Source: Effrenium voratum
Taxonomy: Eukaryota; Sar; Dinophyceae; Suessiales; Symbiodiniaceae
DNA: 64,000 nucleotides
Direction of reading: 5' to 3'
NCBI GenBank assembly: GCA_963377175.1
Contig: CAUJNA010003748.1
Location: forward strand, 336,678-400,677
Of the stretch, positions 23,166 through 35,284 are shown one piece after another. The notes below the pieces were generated by a model. That model was given only the letters and a program-made list of their open reading frames with translations, ran no database searches and had not been told where the DNA came from. The position numbers and the translations under genes are program-made. The stretch's first letter is position 1, and each line of letters starts with the position of its first letter.

Positions 23166-24530
23166 TGCTTCAGCAAAGGGCTCCTGCCTGCACCGGAACT
23201 GCCAACTGCGCATCAGTGCTGCCGGCACCGACTTCGGCATCACTTACAGTGCAGTGCACAAACACAAGCGAAGTAACGAATGCTGGACAATCATCGAGGC
23301 TTATTAAACATCCGACAGGCTCGGCTTACCAAGCTACATGCCTGGACCTGTCATGCATCCTGCAAGGCTTAGCCTTGAGACAAAAAGGAAGGCGTCTGAG
23401 CTGGCGCAACGACCGCGAGATACGCCGTGAAGCTGCCACAAAGCTGCAAAGCAAGCGCCTTTTTGGCTCCAAATGTTTTGAGGTCTGTGATCTTGTGATC
23501 TTTTGATGTCTCTCGCTGCTCTCCGATCAACGGCGTGGCTGCAGGATGGCATAGCTCTGAGCTCCGCCAACTGCAACACTCAGCCCCTTGTACTCGTCCT
23601 TGGCAGCAATCAATATGCGCACCGAAGCAGGAAGTGTGGCCATGCCCAAGGAAGCATCTCAAGTAGCCATTTGGTCGAAACACTCTCTGCTCGGAATTAA
23701 GCTAGCGACGAAGGGAATGTCATCCACAGCCTGTGGCTTGACGAAGGTGTCATCAGACTCGTCGCCAATTGCTTGCTTCTGCCTGTTGTACCTTAACCAA
23801 ATCGACCCAAACGAGGCACTCGCTCAAACTTGTCGCTGCCACTAGGGGCGAGGCCCCCAGCCGCGGAGAGTGCCATCCTTAGGCGCGACCGCGGTGCGTT
23901 CCATTGAGCCCAAGGCTCAGCAATGGCTCCAGGAGCGCTGCATAGCACACCAGGACTCCGTGAGCCTGTCACTAGCGTGACGGTGTCCCTCAAATATTTG
24001 GAACCTATTTCGAGAAGCTTCCTTTTGGTTTCCCTCCAACCCAAAAGGGCAACCACTCCAAAGACGTTCCCTCCAACCCAAAAGGGTAACTCCAAAGACG
24101 TTGCCACAGTGACAGTGTGGCAAAGGCAAGACTGGCCTCACCCACCGAGGCTTCAGTGACAACTTCCGTCATGACTTCAACACCGGTGGTGCTGACCATG
24201 TCCATGACACCAGCCTGGCCAATCGCGTTCAAAAACAAAAAAGAATGACAATGTCAGAGTAGGGGAGCAACCACCAACACCCATTGACTGTTGGTTCAGC
24301 ATATTTGTGAACTTTGTCGGAATTTCACCAATCTGCCAAAGTACAAAACTGCATGTTCACAAGATGGGAAGAAACAAAACGATGCCACCCAGCCGGCCTC
24401 CGCTTGCGGACCTGAAAATTCAGACGAATCCACACGGAACGAGGCCGACTTCGAGGCGCCGGCCGCCCCCGTAGCCTCCTTTGGACATCTCTGGTGCAGG
24501 TCCTTCGCCATCCTCGCCCTATGGTCAAAA

Positions 24531-24632
24531 GGCTGTGGGTCAAACATAGGTACCCAAATGGAAGCCTGGCAAGTGGAAACATGGACCAAAACCTGTGGTC
24601 CCCTGGTGGTGGTTCAATTTTGACCCATACCC
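24531..24632 (+). repeat. Dispersed ~100-bp TIR element
   Basis: Starts GGCTGTGGGTCAAA and ends TTTTGACCCATACCC. It is close to the copies at 6867 and 18025. Confidence 0.85.
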
Positions 24633-26699
24633 AAAACAGACCCAACGCGCTCCGAAGGGCAGCTTCGACTGTAAGCTGCAGCAATGCACGGCCCTAGGCG
24701 TAGACCCCGGTAAGCCATTTGCAACTGAGCTGGCCACTTGCTGCATGTCAGCAATGCTTGGGCCCTCACAGAGGCCAATGACTTGTACTTAGATGCTTTG
24801 CAAAGCTCATAACTCTCTCTGAGCTGGCATGTCAAACTGCAATACATTGACAGCAGGGCCTCTGCTCGGATGCCGCCGCAAATAATTGGCCGGGCACTCT
24901 CAGTGATGTATGCCTGCCGTCGGCATGCATTCAGGAAGAGCCCAGCTGCAAGTTGAGGCAGGGGCTGTACACTGCCAGCCAGCCCGCACCCTCGACACTG
25001 GATCGCCCAGCGGTACCTCGACCTGACGAGCAGCTCAAGGTTCAGGGTGAGCTGTACTTTCTCGCTTCTTGACGATGTGCGAAACAGTGCACACTCAAAG
25101 TCTTTAGCGGCTGACCGGCTCCGGAAAGCATTGACGCATGGCATGTCCCAACCTGCAGCGACCGAGTGCTTACCAACACATGCAAGTGGGCATCAACAAA
25201 GCTTGAGGATAACCGTTGATATTCACATAAGTGCATTAGGTATCTGTTCTGCACCTTGGAGTGAGAGAGTGAGAAGTATTGGCAACGCACTCTTTCACCA
25301 CACGCATTGAGCGCTGAACTGCCCATTGGTGTTCGACCCCCAACCTGAGACCAGCAGCAGCGGAAAACAAGACTATACCTCGCAATGCTGTGTCTGTGTC
25401 TTACCTGGGCTTTTCCATGCTTCGGCGTGCCATGGCATTCGTGCGAACAAAGCGCGCCATCTTGCCATCATCCCATCTACTGTCATTCATGCATCATTCA
25501 GGGAGGAAATGAGGTCCAGACCGAAAACTCTGCAGCTCTTTGTGATGGCCACTGTGTGGCCACCTCCACCTCAGCTCGCTCACCTTTTTGTGGGCCAAGA
25601 TGCTCAGTTGACCCTGTGTCTGTGAGAGGTCACGTAAGGTAATGCTTCCGAAGGGCTTCTGACCTACATGTGCCAACTACACTTATGAGAGGCGTAGGCA
25701 GCCAGAGGCTTCAAATGAAGGAGTGATTTTGTTTTTGCTCTTTTCGCATTTGAGTTTGCATGTATTCTGGGAAACAAAACAGGAACTTATCTGCATCTGG
25801 TCTTTTTTGTTTACGTTTGCTAAGGGAAATTTTAGGTACCTACTTACATCTAGTTTTGGGTTTCTGTTCTTTTTTGATTAAATGAGATGGATGCCGTTGC
25901 GGGGAGAACGGAGGAAAAAATCCACTAGGGCCTGGAAATGTAAACTCAATGTACATCTGGGGCCAAATGGTCCAAAAAATGTCAAAACAATTGTAAATCT
26001 GCGCCAAACCGTTCCGCACACGTAAAAACAAACGTAAACGAATGTGAAAAAGAATATAATGAGTGTGTGTGTGTGTGTGCGTTTCTTGTTTTTTAGAGAG
26101 AAGTTGCAAGAAATGCTGCCCCAAGCACCTGTCAACGCCTGACTGCCTCTCTGGGGGGTTTGGGCCGGAAGGCCAAAATGTAGTAAAAATGCAAGTGTAA
26201 AAGGCAAACCCCAGACCTAAGCCCCGAAAGCGGTCGCCAAGCGCCCCAAAATAAGGGTACAACGGAAAGGGAAGAGGAAAGCGGAAAGACGGTCACGGCG
26301 TGCAAACGAGCCTGCGAACTTTGCCATCAAACCAAGCTTGCACACCACACCCACAACATCCTGATGCAAAGAAAACTCTATACCAAAAAACAACAACAAA
26401 CATGTTTGACAAAATGATGCGTTTCTGGACGCTCTGGCCAAACCAAGGCCCTAGCATGCAAAGTCTATGATCTCCTCGTTCTCCAGGAGACCTTTGACCT
26501 CTCAACATCTGGGAACGTGGGCACCCGTCGTTGTCCTGCGTCCCTTGATTCCTGTCCCTTGCTGCACAGAATTCCTAGAGTCCAGTGCTCGGCCTGATTC
26601 GGCCGCTGCTGACCAACTCTTCCCTCTCCGTGCAAGCCCCAGCCTCAGTGTGTGACTTGTCGACCCGGTATTGAAATGGTCGACCCAGAAGGCGGCCGC

Positions 26700-28030
26700 A
26701 GCTATTTATGGCTGAGATTGTCCCTTAATAACCTTAATCTACCTGGGTTTTGATTGTGGCTCATTTGCGGCAAGACGGTCAAGACTGCACAACCGCCCGT
26801 GCCTAGCTGACCAAAATCGTTGTAGCCCCAGGTGTAGAGCTGCCAAGCAACAGCTTCCCAGCTACACCGGCGAATGATCCAGCAGAATCCCGGCCTTGCC
26901 CTCTTTGGTGAGCGCTCCCATGTGCTGATCGCCAGCACTCACGCGCATTATCTTGAGGCCCTGGTGTGCTTTTGACATGCGTTGACCTTTCATCAATATC
27001 TGTATGATTTCAAAAGCACTTTGATTTAGTTACGTAAGTTGACATAAGCACATAAGCCACAGCTCCTTCAGGCCCATCTCACCCTTGGCCTCGTAGCCAT
27101 TGCACCTGATTCCAAACATGCCCCCATGCCTAGAGCCGCTTGAGGCACTTGAGTCACTTGAGGCACTTGCCAAGTGTCTGTAAAAAGCCTGGGGAAGTTG
27201 GACGCCTTGCAGGGTGACAGCTGGGAGCAGGCATGCTATTCACTACCAACCAAGCCTGGAATCGCCCCCAGCTCCAAACCTCCCCTCGCTTGGTGACGCC
27301 TATGGTATAGTTGCCTGCAAAGGGCAGGACATCGCACGGGCGTTCGGCTGCTTTGCCAACTTGAGGACTCTCAAGTTTGTCATGCATGGATTCAATGACT
27401 GCTATCAAAGACGTGTCATGGGTTCGTGCCAGAGTCTTGCCACAAAATCGTAGAATCTGTTGAGAATGACGACGACCATGACCGCTCTTTCAAACTGCAT
27501 CTGCCACCATGCCTCCAGCTGCAATCTGCGAGATGTAAGTCTCGTATGGCAACTCAGTCAACCTTGGCTTCCACCACACGCTCCCGTACTGCGCCCCTTC
27601 TGCAATGCTTAGCAGGCCACGATGGAAGCGCGCGGTTCTCCTTGCCCGCTCGGCGGTCGTGCAATCGGAGCCAGTCCTGACTCGTCCTCATCGCCAGTTC
27701 CCAGCTGTGCGAAGTCGTTCTTGCCCCATGCCTTGACACAAAGTTTGGGCTGCATAGGCTGTGCCCAAGTCCGGACAACTGAGATGCTAGCAACAACGCG
27801 ACCGCCCTCCGTCAGTGCAACCGCGTGCTCTTTGCCGACACTGATCTGCCAAAATAAAGGTGAAATCCCTTTGAGTAGCGCCAAGGCAGGCCTGGCTTAT
27901 TCGCTTGCGCTGAAGCGTCAGGACGGGCGATGGCGTCTCGCCTGTACACTTCGTGCCATCTGATCTCGGCAAATGTAGAAACTTGCCTTTCGGATCACTC
28001 CAGGAGTTGGCACCCCAAAAGTACACGACA
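26700..28030 (-). CDS. RCC1-repeat protein, several exons (gene B)
   Basis: Minus-strand exons again carry RCC1 blades. Near 27950-28026 there is VYFWGANSWSDPKGKFLHLP. Near 27640-27850 there is ISVGKEHAVALTEGGRVV and then KAWGKNDFAQLGTGDEDES. Near 27240-27330 there is NYTIGVTKRGEVWSWGRF. Near 26790-26850 there is LYTWGYNDFGQLGTGG. The W-G-x-N-D-F-x-Q-L-G-T-G consensus is textbook RCC1. At least four blades are split over four exons; a full propeller usually has about seven, so others may be undetected or outside. The role (GTPase exchange or scaffold) is unknown. Confidence 0.7.
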
Positions 28031-28399
28031 TTCTCCTCGGCAACTAGTACAGGTCGGGTGAGTCAAGTTATTCAAGCTGAGTCAGCAGCGGGCATCTTTC
28101 CGGGGGGAGACCTCAGCCGAACAACACTCTTCACGAGCACTGGAACCTGGACACATCATACTTTGGTCCATGCAAGACTACAGGTAACTGAAAGTGACAT
28201 GCAGCATGTTTGCATACTCCAGGAAAAAGTATGGCTCTGTGCAGAAATTCGGCTTCAGGTGCAAACCATGTCTGTCGCAATGTCTGGCGGATGCGTCTCG
28301 CACGCGCGGCGCACTACTTCGCAGCAATCAAGCTGCACTTGCGACGATTTGGGGAGTGGGAAAGTGTGGTGTGGTTCATGAAGCATGCTTGTAGCTGGA

Positions 28400-28837
28400 C
28401 TCACTTGCAATTCACAAAACTGACTCTGGGTGGGTGTTTTTCCTTGCGTCGGTTTTGTGGGGAAATGCTTTCACAAATGCTGCTGTCACATTCTCATCGT
28501 TTTGCTTGCGCTTGCTTTCTGCACATGGCATTTGGACAAAAATACAACAATTCCGAACCAGACTCAGTCTATATACAGAAGTACGTGTTCGTTGCTTCTC
28601 TCTGGTTCTTCGTGCGAAGACTGCTGTTTCTACGCATCCAATGCGCAAAACGCTTCACAAAACAATCCAGGTTCAAGCGTTGCATGCAGGATATTGACAT
28701 ACATGATGTTGGCTAGTCAGCAGAGAGATGTCCGAACTAAAGGTACTGAGGTCTTAATCGAGCGTGGCAAAAAATGAACTTGTTTGGCTGTTGAGGATGG
28801 CTTATGGAGAACATACTCGTCCACAGTCAACTAAGAG
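28400..28837. other. No gene recognised
   Basis: Only short overlapping frames on both strands, with no motif. Confidence 0.35.
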
Positions 28838-29130
28838 TAATTACACCCTATGGCCAAAGAAAAAGTTCATCGTTCGAACCAGAAATTGAAAGCAGAATTA
28901 CGTTCCTCGGTAAAGAGAAATGACAATGGAAGTATAAGTACACCCCATGGTCTAAAAAAATACATTATTCATTTGACATACTTGCAGTACTGCCTGTGCC
29001 CCAAAATGATTATGTTCGCCATTCAAAGGAACCCGCAAGTCCAAAAATGAATATTTTCCTCATTCAAGGGAACCCGCAATTGAAGTACACCCCATGGCCC
29101 ATAATTGCGTTCCTCGTTCAAGGGAAAACA
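28838..29130 (+). repeat. Degenerate ~60-bp minisatellite
   Basis: Variants of a unit that includes GTACACCCCATGGCCC, then GTTCCTCATTCAAGGGAA, recur about four to five times. The tract is more AT-rich than its flanks and has no gene. Confidence 0.65.
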
Positions 29131-32100
29131 CAACCATACTAAACTTGGAAACAAACAGAAAAGGAATTTACTTGCAAAGACGAATCCTTGTTTCAACTAC
29201 CGACAACCATGTTATTTGTAGCTGCAGAGCTTCGTGTTGTGCTCATAAATGCAAAATTCACGGTGCTCATGAACTTGACCCACTGAGTTAGGACCACGGT
29301 GCCTACAGGGCCAAGGTGGTGCTTCCCTGGCGCCCATGGCAAGGCGCTTGCGCACCTTCCCTCCAACAGGCCCCTTCATTCTCCATACCCCAATGTCCAA
29401 AAACAGATGGGATTTGGGGGTCTCACATGTGCAGATCTTCTCGGTAACAAGCCCAAGCATTCTGTTTGCCAAGCATGTTGCCGTGTCTTGCTGATGCAAA
29501 GCTTAGGTGTGGTGTTACTAATGTCGATTTAATGCGCAATGAGGGTAAGGCAATTGGTGCCTTGGTGATGCCAGTCCAAGGCATTGCAAGATGGGACAGG
29601 ACCAAACGCAACATCTGGACTCATGCTGGTTGTGCAACGTGGCTAGTATAATGAGGGTCTAGTTAAATCATGTCGCGAGAGCCCATTCCCTCCTATGGCC
29701 ATCTACACATCGGAAAAGAAAGCGGCATTGAGCTGGGCACCAAAACGATAGGCATGCAAAACCAGCGAAGCACTACCAAGAAGGGAACAGCTACACTGGC
29801 ATTATGAGCATAGCGATGTAATGAAGGCATGGCTGGGGCATCAGCCCGTCTACGACGTAGATGAGGCCACCGTATCCGACATAGCCAGCAAGTGCATCCT
29901 GACATACGATGCAATTGTATGCACGTGCCAGGTATATCTGGTCAGCATACCATGCAGGCAGCATCACAATGCAAGCAAGCCATGATGCACTGGTCCCGTG
30001 CCTCATCCGGAATGGCAATGCCAGTCTCACTGCGCAAGTGTACGCTATGAACAGACCTTATGCATCAGCGCACAGTGCAAAGCCCCAAAAAATCTTCCAA
30101 AGTAAGATCTGGCATACGCATGGCCAATTCTCTGGCAGAGATGATTCTGAGATTCTTGCAGCATTTCTCGGACTCGATTGTAAAAGTTCACAAACATCTT
30201 CTTGATTGCGACCGACGGGCCATCCTGCTACATGGCCCCGAGAAAAAGCAACGGGCAGAGTAATCGGTGGATCTCCATAGAGCACTTTCTTCAGAAGGAC
30301 ATTCCCTGGTTCAGCCGCCTCGTAGCCACCATGCTTGGGCAAGCGGGATTTGATCCACGCCGGAGGACCTTTTCGTCCTGAAGCTGGGACAGCTGCAGTT
30401 GAGTGGTGTGCTCCGAGTGCCGGCCGATCCCAACTCAAATCAAACCGGGAGGCCCCCAGAATATTGGGCACAGCTTGAAGCCAGTGTTTGGCACACGCCT
30501 TCGTACTTCATGTAGATCTTGAACCTCTTCTCCTTGCCCGGAAAGGTGCTAGCTTCTGTTCGTGACACAGCCGGAACACCAACTGCCACGTCTCCATGAT
30601 TCATTGGCTTCAACTTGTCTGAGACCTCGGAAAGAGGATCCCACGGCCTTCACAACGCTGGCAATGCGGGATGCACCAATGTAAAGAAAGATAGGCCCAG
30701 CTGATGCAGCAAATGATTCAAATAATGCATAGGATGCGAACAATACAGGCGAATCAGGTGATGCAAATAAATGACGGAACTGATGCAAACGATACAGCTG
30801 TGAGACACAGAGGACAAAGAGACAGACAGACAGAGAGACAGAGAGACAAACATACGAACAGACAAACACACGCGCACAAGGAAAGCACAAACACACACAG
30901 CAAACCATTTGGCTGTGCTGAACAGTGTGCATGGCGGCACTGCAGCACTTGATGAATCAGTAACACGGCAATGAGAGAACTTACTCTGTCCAAGGACCAC
31001 AGGTTGCCTTAAAGACAGGAGTAAACACTACAATGCAAAAATGTTGTTTGGTTGAGGGTGTGTTTAGGGATGGCTCAGGAACGCTCTAGGGGGTGCGCTG
31101 ATTGGGGCAGGTCTTTGGATATTATAGAGGAGGCTCAAACGCTAAAAGACGGAAAGCTTGGAGTATGTCATGAGCTGGGCGAGAAGGGGGTAAATTACAG
31201 TGGTTCGAGGCCAGCAGCAAATCGAGATGTGTAAACAACTGCGGAAAAACTACTGCCCTCCCAAGCAATTGGACTGAAACAAATGCGTCCATTGGGACAT
31301 TGATATTGAGTCACGCGTTGCAGATTCGGCCAATCAAACGAACACTGCTCACAGCAGAGTCCTTGTGTGGCTGGATAAATTTGGGCTTGTGGTCTTCTCT
31401 TCTATCCTCCGCTTGTTCTCGCAGCTTCCTCACGTTGCAAGTTGTGATAAGCAACTCCAGACAAGAAACTGGCAAAAAGTCGCGCAGTCTTGCGGCCTGT
31501 TCGATGCACGCTGCTGGGCGACGCTGGAGTAGGCGTCAGCGGTAACCCCCTCACATGCGTGATGGTTGCAACAAACCACTTCATTTGGCACACAGAATGT
31601 TGCGGCGCCTCGATTTCGGCAATTTCTTCCTTGTCCTCCCCATGAAGGGGCGGCGCCTGCAGCAAATGAAGCAACAAGCCAATCAAGCTTAGCAGAAAGA
31701 AAGCACGATCAAGGCACCTTGCAGGTTCTCAATGGCTGGAACCAGGGAGAGTTCATACGACAAATGAGAAGCTCCAACTTGATGCAAAGCGTAGAGGCAG
31801 ACCAGGTCTGATGTGGACCGAAAGGCATCTCAGCCCGTGGCATCTGCAGCTGCCATGTGGGCCTCAATCAGCTGATAGCTGGTCTGAGCTCGTCGATCTT
31901 CGCTTTGAGCGTTGCACGCAGAAATTACCTCAGTCCTATCTACAGCCACAAAGCTCTCGGGCAAATGAGAAAAGTGCGACAAGAAGTCTCATGAATCTTC
32001 CGAAGCTGTCAACAGCGCTGATAAAGATCGCAGCCGGACATCCCACATGCGCAAGCAGTTGTGGATGTGTTGGCTTTACCTGTGTCGGCCCGGACGAGAG

Positions 32101-32840
32101 TGGTCTTCCACAAAGATGGCTGTACAGACACTGCACCACTCAGAACAGACTTCACACAAAGCAGTAGTCTCGGAGCAGGCACGCTTGCCTTTGGCAATCA
32201 AAGCCGCTGGGGAGACATGTACACAAAATTTGGCGCCAGGCTTGCGCATCTTGTTTGCGCAAGGGCGCAACTGCGCATGAATCTTGCACGCGGTTTGCCT
32301 TTATACATGGCAGCAAAAGCGCTGCAAATTGTACAAATTCTTGAAGGCATCATGCAAACGCGCCTGCAGGCCTCAACAACAGCTCTCTGCAGGCTTTGCC
32401 ATGCGAAGGGTAGACTGCAGCATGGAAAGGCTCTGAGTCGGCGGCGTCATTCTTTCTCTAAAACACCTTCCTCGCATCAGTGTGACGCTGATGTGCTGAA
32501 GAGACGGGCAATCGCAAGGTGAGAACTGGGAGTCTGGATTGGCTCGAGATGTCGGCCTGCCTTGTGCTTCTTCTTTTTCTTGACTTGCCGATCCTGATCG
32601 CGTGCAGGGAACCGAGGGCATTCGAGCACCTTCCAGCAGGGTGAACCACATTTCTAGTGCTGGAAGGAATCAACTCGCAACATTCCCTGTCAACAAATTC
32701 CTTCAGTAGTCATGACGCGCGTCCTTTTTGACCAAAGCTTGTCAGTCGCTGCTCTGATGGCAGAAGGTGTATCTATTACCGAAAGAATGTGCGCATCTAA
32801 TACAACACAAATAAAATGAATGCCTTTGCGTGTGTGTGTT
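29131..32840. other. Gene-poor tract
   Basis: A minus-strand frame at 30058-30471 has one stretch (RKGPPAWIKSRLPKHGGYEA and then AEPGNVLLKKVLYGDPPIT) that may be an exon, but no family was recognised. A (GACA/GAGA)n microsatellite lies at about 30818-30860. Otherwise nothing could be supported. Confidence 0.4.
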
Positions 32841-32841
32841 T

Positions 32842-33186
32842 TCTGTTTGCTTGTTTGTTTGTTTGTTTGTTTGTTTGTTTGTTTGTTTTGCTTGTTCGCT
32901 TGGCTTCGTTTGCTTGCCTGCTTCCTTGATTGCTTGCTTGCTTGCTCGCTTGCTCGTTTGCTTTCCTGTTTGCATGACGGCTGGCTGATTGCTTGCTTGT
33001 TTGCTTGGTTGGCTGCTTGATGAGTTGGTTCATTATTTGACGGCTTCATGGTTCCGTTGAAGGAAACATTGCTTGGTTGCCAACTTGCTTGCTTGCTTGC
33101 TTGCTTGCTTGCTCGCTTGTTTGTTGGCTTGCATGCTTGCTTGCGCGTTTGGTTGATTGACTGGTTGCTTGCTTGCTTCCGTTCCT

Positions 33187-33283
<97 letters not shown>

Positions 33284-33312
33284 CTGGCTGGGTGGGTGGG
33301 TGGGTGGGTAGG
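32842..33312 (+). repeat. Compound microsatellite (TTTG, TTGC, CCTG, GGGT)
   Basis: Blocks of TTTG (about 32849-32887), TTGC (about 32900-33185, interrupted), CCTG (about 33187-33283) and GGGT (about 33290-33318) follow one another. Each block differs from its neighbour by one base in the unit, as expected from stepwise evolution of one array. All long frames over it are artefacts. Confidence 0.9.
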
Positions 33313-33475
33313 TGGGTGGCTGGCTGCTTTTTTCAATTTTATTTGGCCGGTTTATTTGATCGCTTGTTGGGTGGTTCGTTTTCGCGTTGCTGTTTGGCTG
33401 CCCGCTCGCGTGCTTGTTCCCCAGATAGCTGAAAGCTATAGGGCTTCTAACTTCTAATTAAGGAGGGGAAAGTGA

Positions 33476-34160
33476 TTTGCGAAATTGACGGCTGGGTGCT
33501 AGGGGGCATGCAGTCTGGGATGCCGGCACAGGTGCTGTTTTGGGATTTGATTTGAGTGCTGTGTTGAAGTGCTGGCGATGGTATGGCCAGGTGCTCTGGG
33601 AGTGCTGTTGGGGGGCGCTGCTCAGGGTGATGGCAAGGGGGCATGCAATTTGGGGTACTGGTGCGGGTGCGAGGCTGGGGTCACGGGCGCGTTTTCGCGA
33701 GACTGATGGCGGGACGCTAGGGGGCATGCAGCTTGGGACGCTGGGGGCTTGGTGACAGCCAGGTGTGTGTTTTGCGAGATTGGCGGCAAAATGCTAGGGG
33801 GCATGCAGTTTGCGGATTCTTGCGCAGGTGCTGTGTTGGGATGCTGCTTTGGGGTGTTGCTTGAGGTGCTAGCGGGGGGGGAAGCAATTTGGGATGCTGG
33901 TGCATGTGCTGGTGACGGGCGGACGCATTTTTGCGAGATTGACCGCAGGGCGCCACAGCGGGCTTGCAGTTTGGAGACCGGTGCAGGGGCTGTTTTGGGT
34001 TGCTGCTTGAGGTGCTGCTGATTGTGCGGGCACATTTTGGTGCTGGTGACGGTGCAGGCGTATTTTTTCCAGGAGGTGTTGTTTGGGGTGCTGTTCGGGG
34101 TGCTGTTGTATGTGCTGGCGACGGTTTGCGAGATCGATGGTGTTCTGCCGCAGGTGCAGT
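33476..34160 (+). repeat. Degenerate ~80-200-bp minisatellite
   Basis: A unit reading GCGAGATTGACGGC, then CTAGGGGGCATGCAGTTTGG, then GGTGCTGTTTTGGG recurs at about 33479, 33697, 33775 and 33933, with a weaker unit at 34128. Spacing varies. No gene. Confidence 0.7.
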
Positions 34161-34221
34161 TTTTCGCTCTCTGGGGTCTAGGCTGGTGCAATTGGTTTGT
34201 GCGTGTGTCTGGTTGCGCGGT

Positions 34222-34228
34222 TGCTTGT

Positions 34229-34324
<96 letters not shown>

Positions 34325-34325
34325 T
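34222..34325 (+). repeat. (TTGC)n followed by (TGTC)n
   Basis: TTGC is repeated about twelve times (34222-34270), changing to TGTC about twelve times (34271-34320). Confidence 0.9.
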
Positions 34326-35284
34326 TGGTGGCCTGCTGCCTGCCTGCGTGTCTGTTTGCTTGCGTGTCTTCGCTGTCTTGCTTGTTGTTTGCACTTGCTG
34401 TTTGTCTCTCTGTCAGTCTGCGTGTTTGCTGTCAAGAGGGGAGATCAAAGGAAGCGCCCGCCGCCATCTCCTGCCAAGCACAGCAAAAAACAATTTCGGC
34501 CCGGGACCCACAAGCAAAATGGAAGAACGCGTTTCCCGCGATGTATCTTATGAAAGCATTCAATCAAGAAGGGATGAACCAGCGCGATATGCCACACGAT
34601 CACTCTACGCCGAGCGGTCCCAAAAGAGCTACGTCACCGTGGTGTTTCCGCACGCCACAAAACGACGATATAGCCACGTCAACTCTGCGTCGACGCTCCC
34701 TCGCAGAACTTATGAGAACCTGAACTTACTTGGGAGCAACAATACTATGGAAACTTGTAATGGCAGAGTGATGTAAACAGAGTTGGTCGGACCCTGGGCT
34801 TGACTCGGACGCCGCCCAGGACGGTCAGACGGTTGAAGTTCAAACATGCTCGTCACACAATCGTCATGTTCTAACTTTATGACACATGGCAATCCTGCCT
34901 TGTGAGTAGTTCGTTCCTGGGCCGGGCGCTCTATTCACAGCTCTGCTAGTTGACTCATGTGGCAGTCCTCCAAGCTCCATCTCGATCTCTGTTTCTTGCG
35001 GGGTGCTGCCTGCCACTCCTGACATGACCAAAACGCAGCTGGACATGGCAGCATAGGGTAGGGACCAAAGCAAGGATGCTTACTCATGGGGACGTTTGGC
35101 AGCTTGAATGCCAAAGGTCTGGAAAAACTGACAGGAACATGGTCAGAGGTTGGCTAGCTGGCCATGAAATTATAGTAAATACTCGCACCGAACAGCACAC
35201 TTCAGCCAAGGCGCGTTTGAGTTTGCCCTTAGATTGGCACAGGTACAAAGGATGCTTCAAAGCCACTCACGTTCCGAGGACTGC

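Larger units (their letters stand above)
22760..26690. other. Gene-poor tract with two TIR-element copies
   Basis: No exon was recognised with confidence. It contains copies of the dispersed element at 23086 and 24531, a direct repeat of CTCCAACCCAAAAGGG (24036 and 24071), and a (GT)n microsatellite at about 26061-26080. Confidence 0.45.

Noticed and set aside
32820..33457. Several long frames encoding CLPACLPAC or KQASKQASKQ chains
   Set aside because: They are read-through of tetranucleotide microsatellites in every frame and on both strands.
33964..34776. A 270-codon plus-strand frame
   Set aside because: Its centre is the TTGC/TGTC microsatellite and its start a minisatellite; no domain and no normal residue use.
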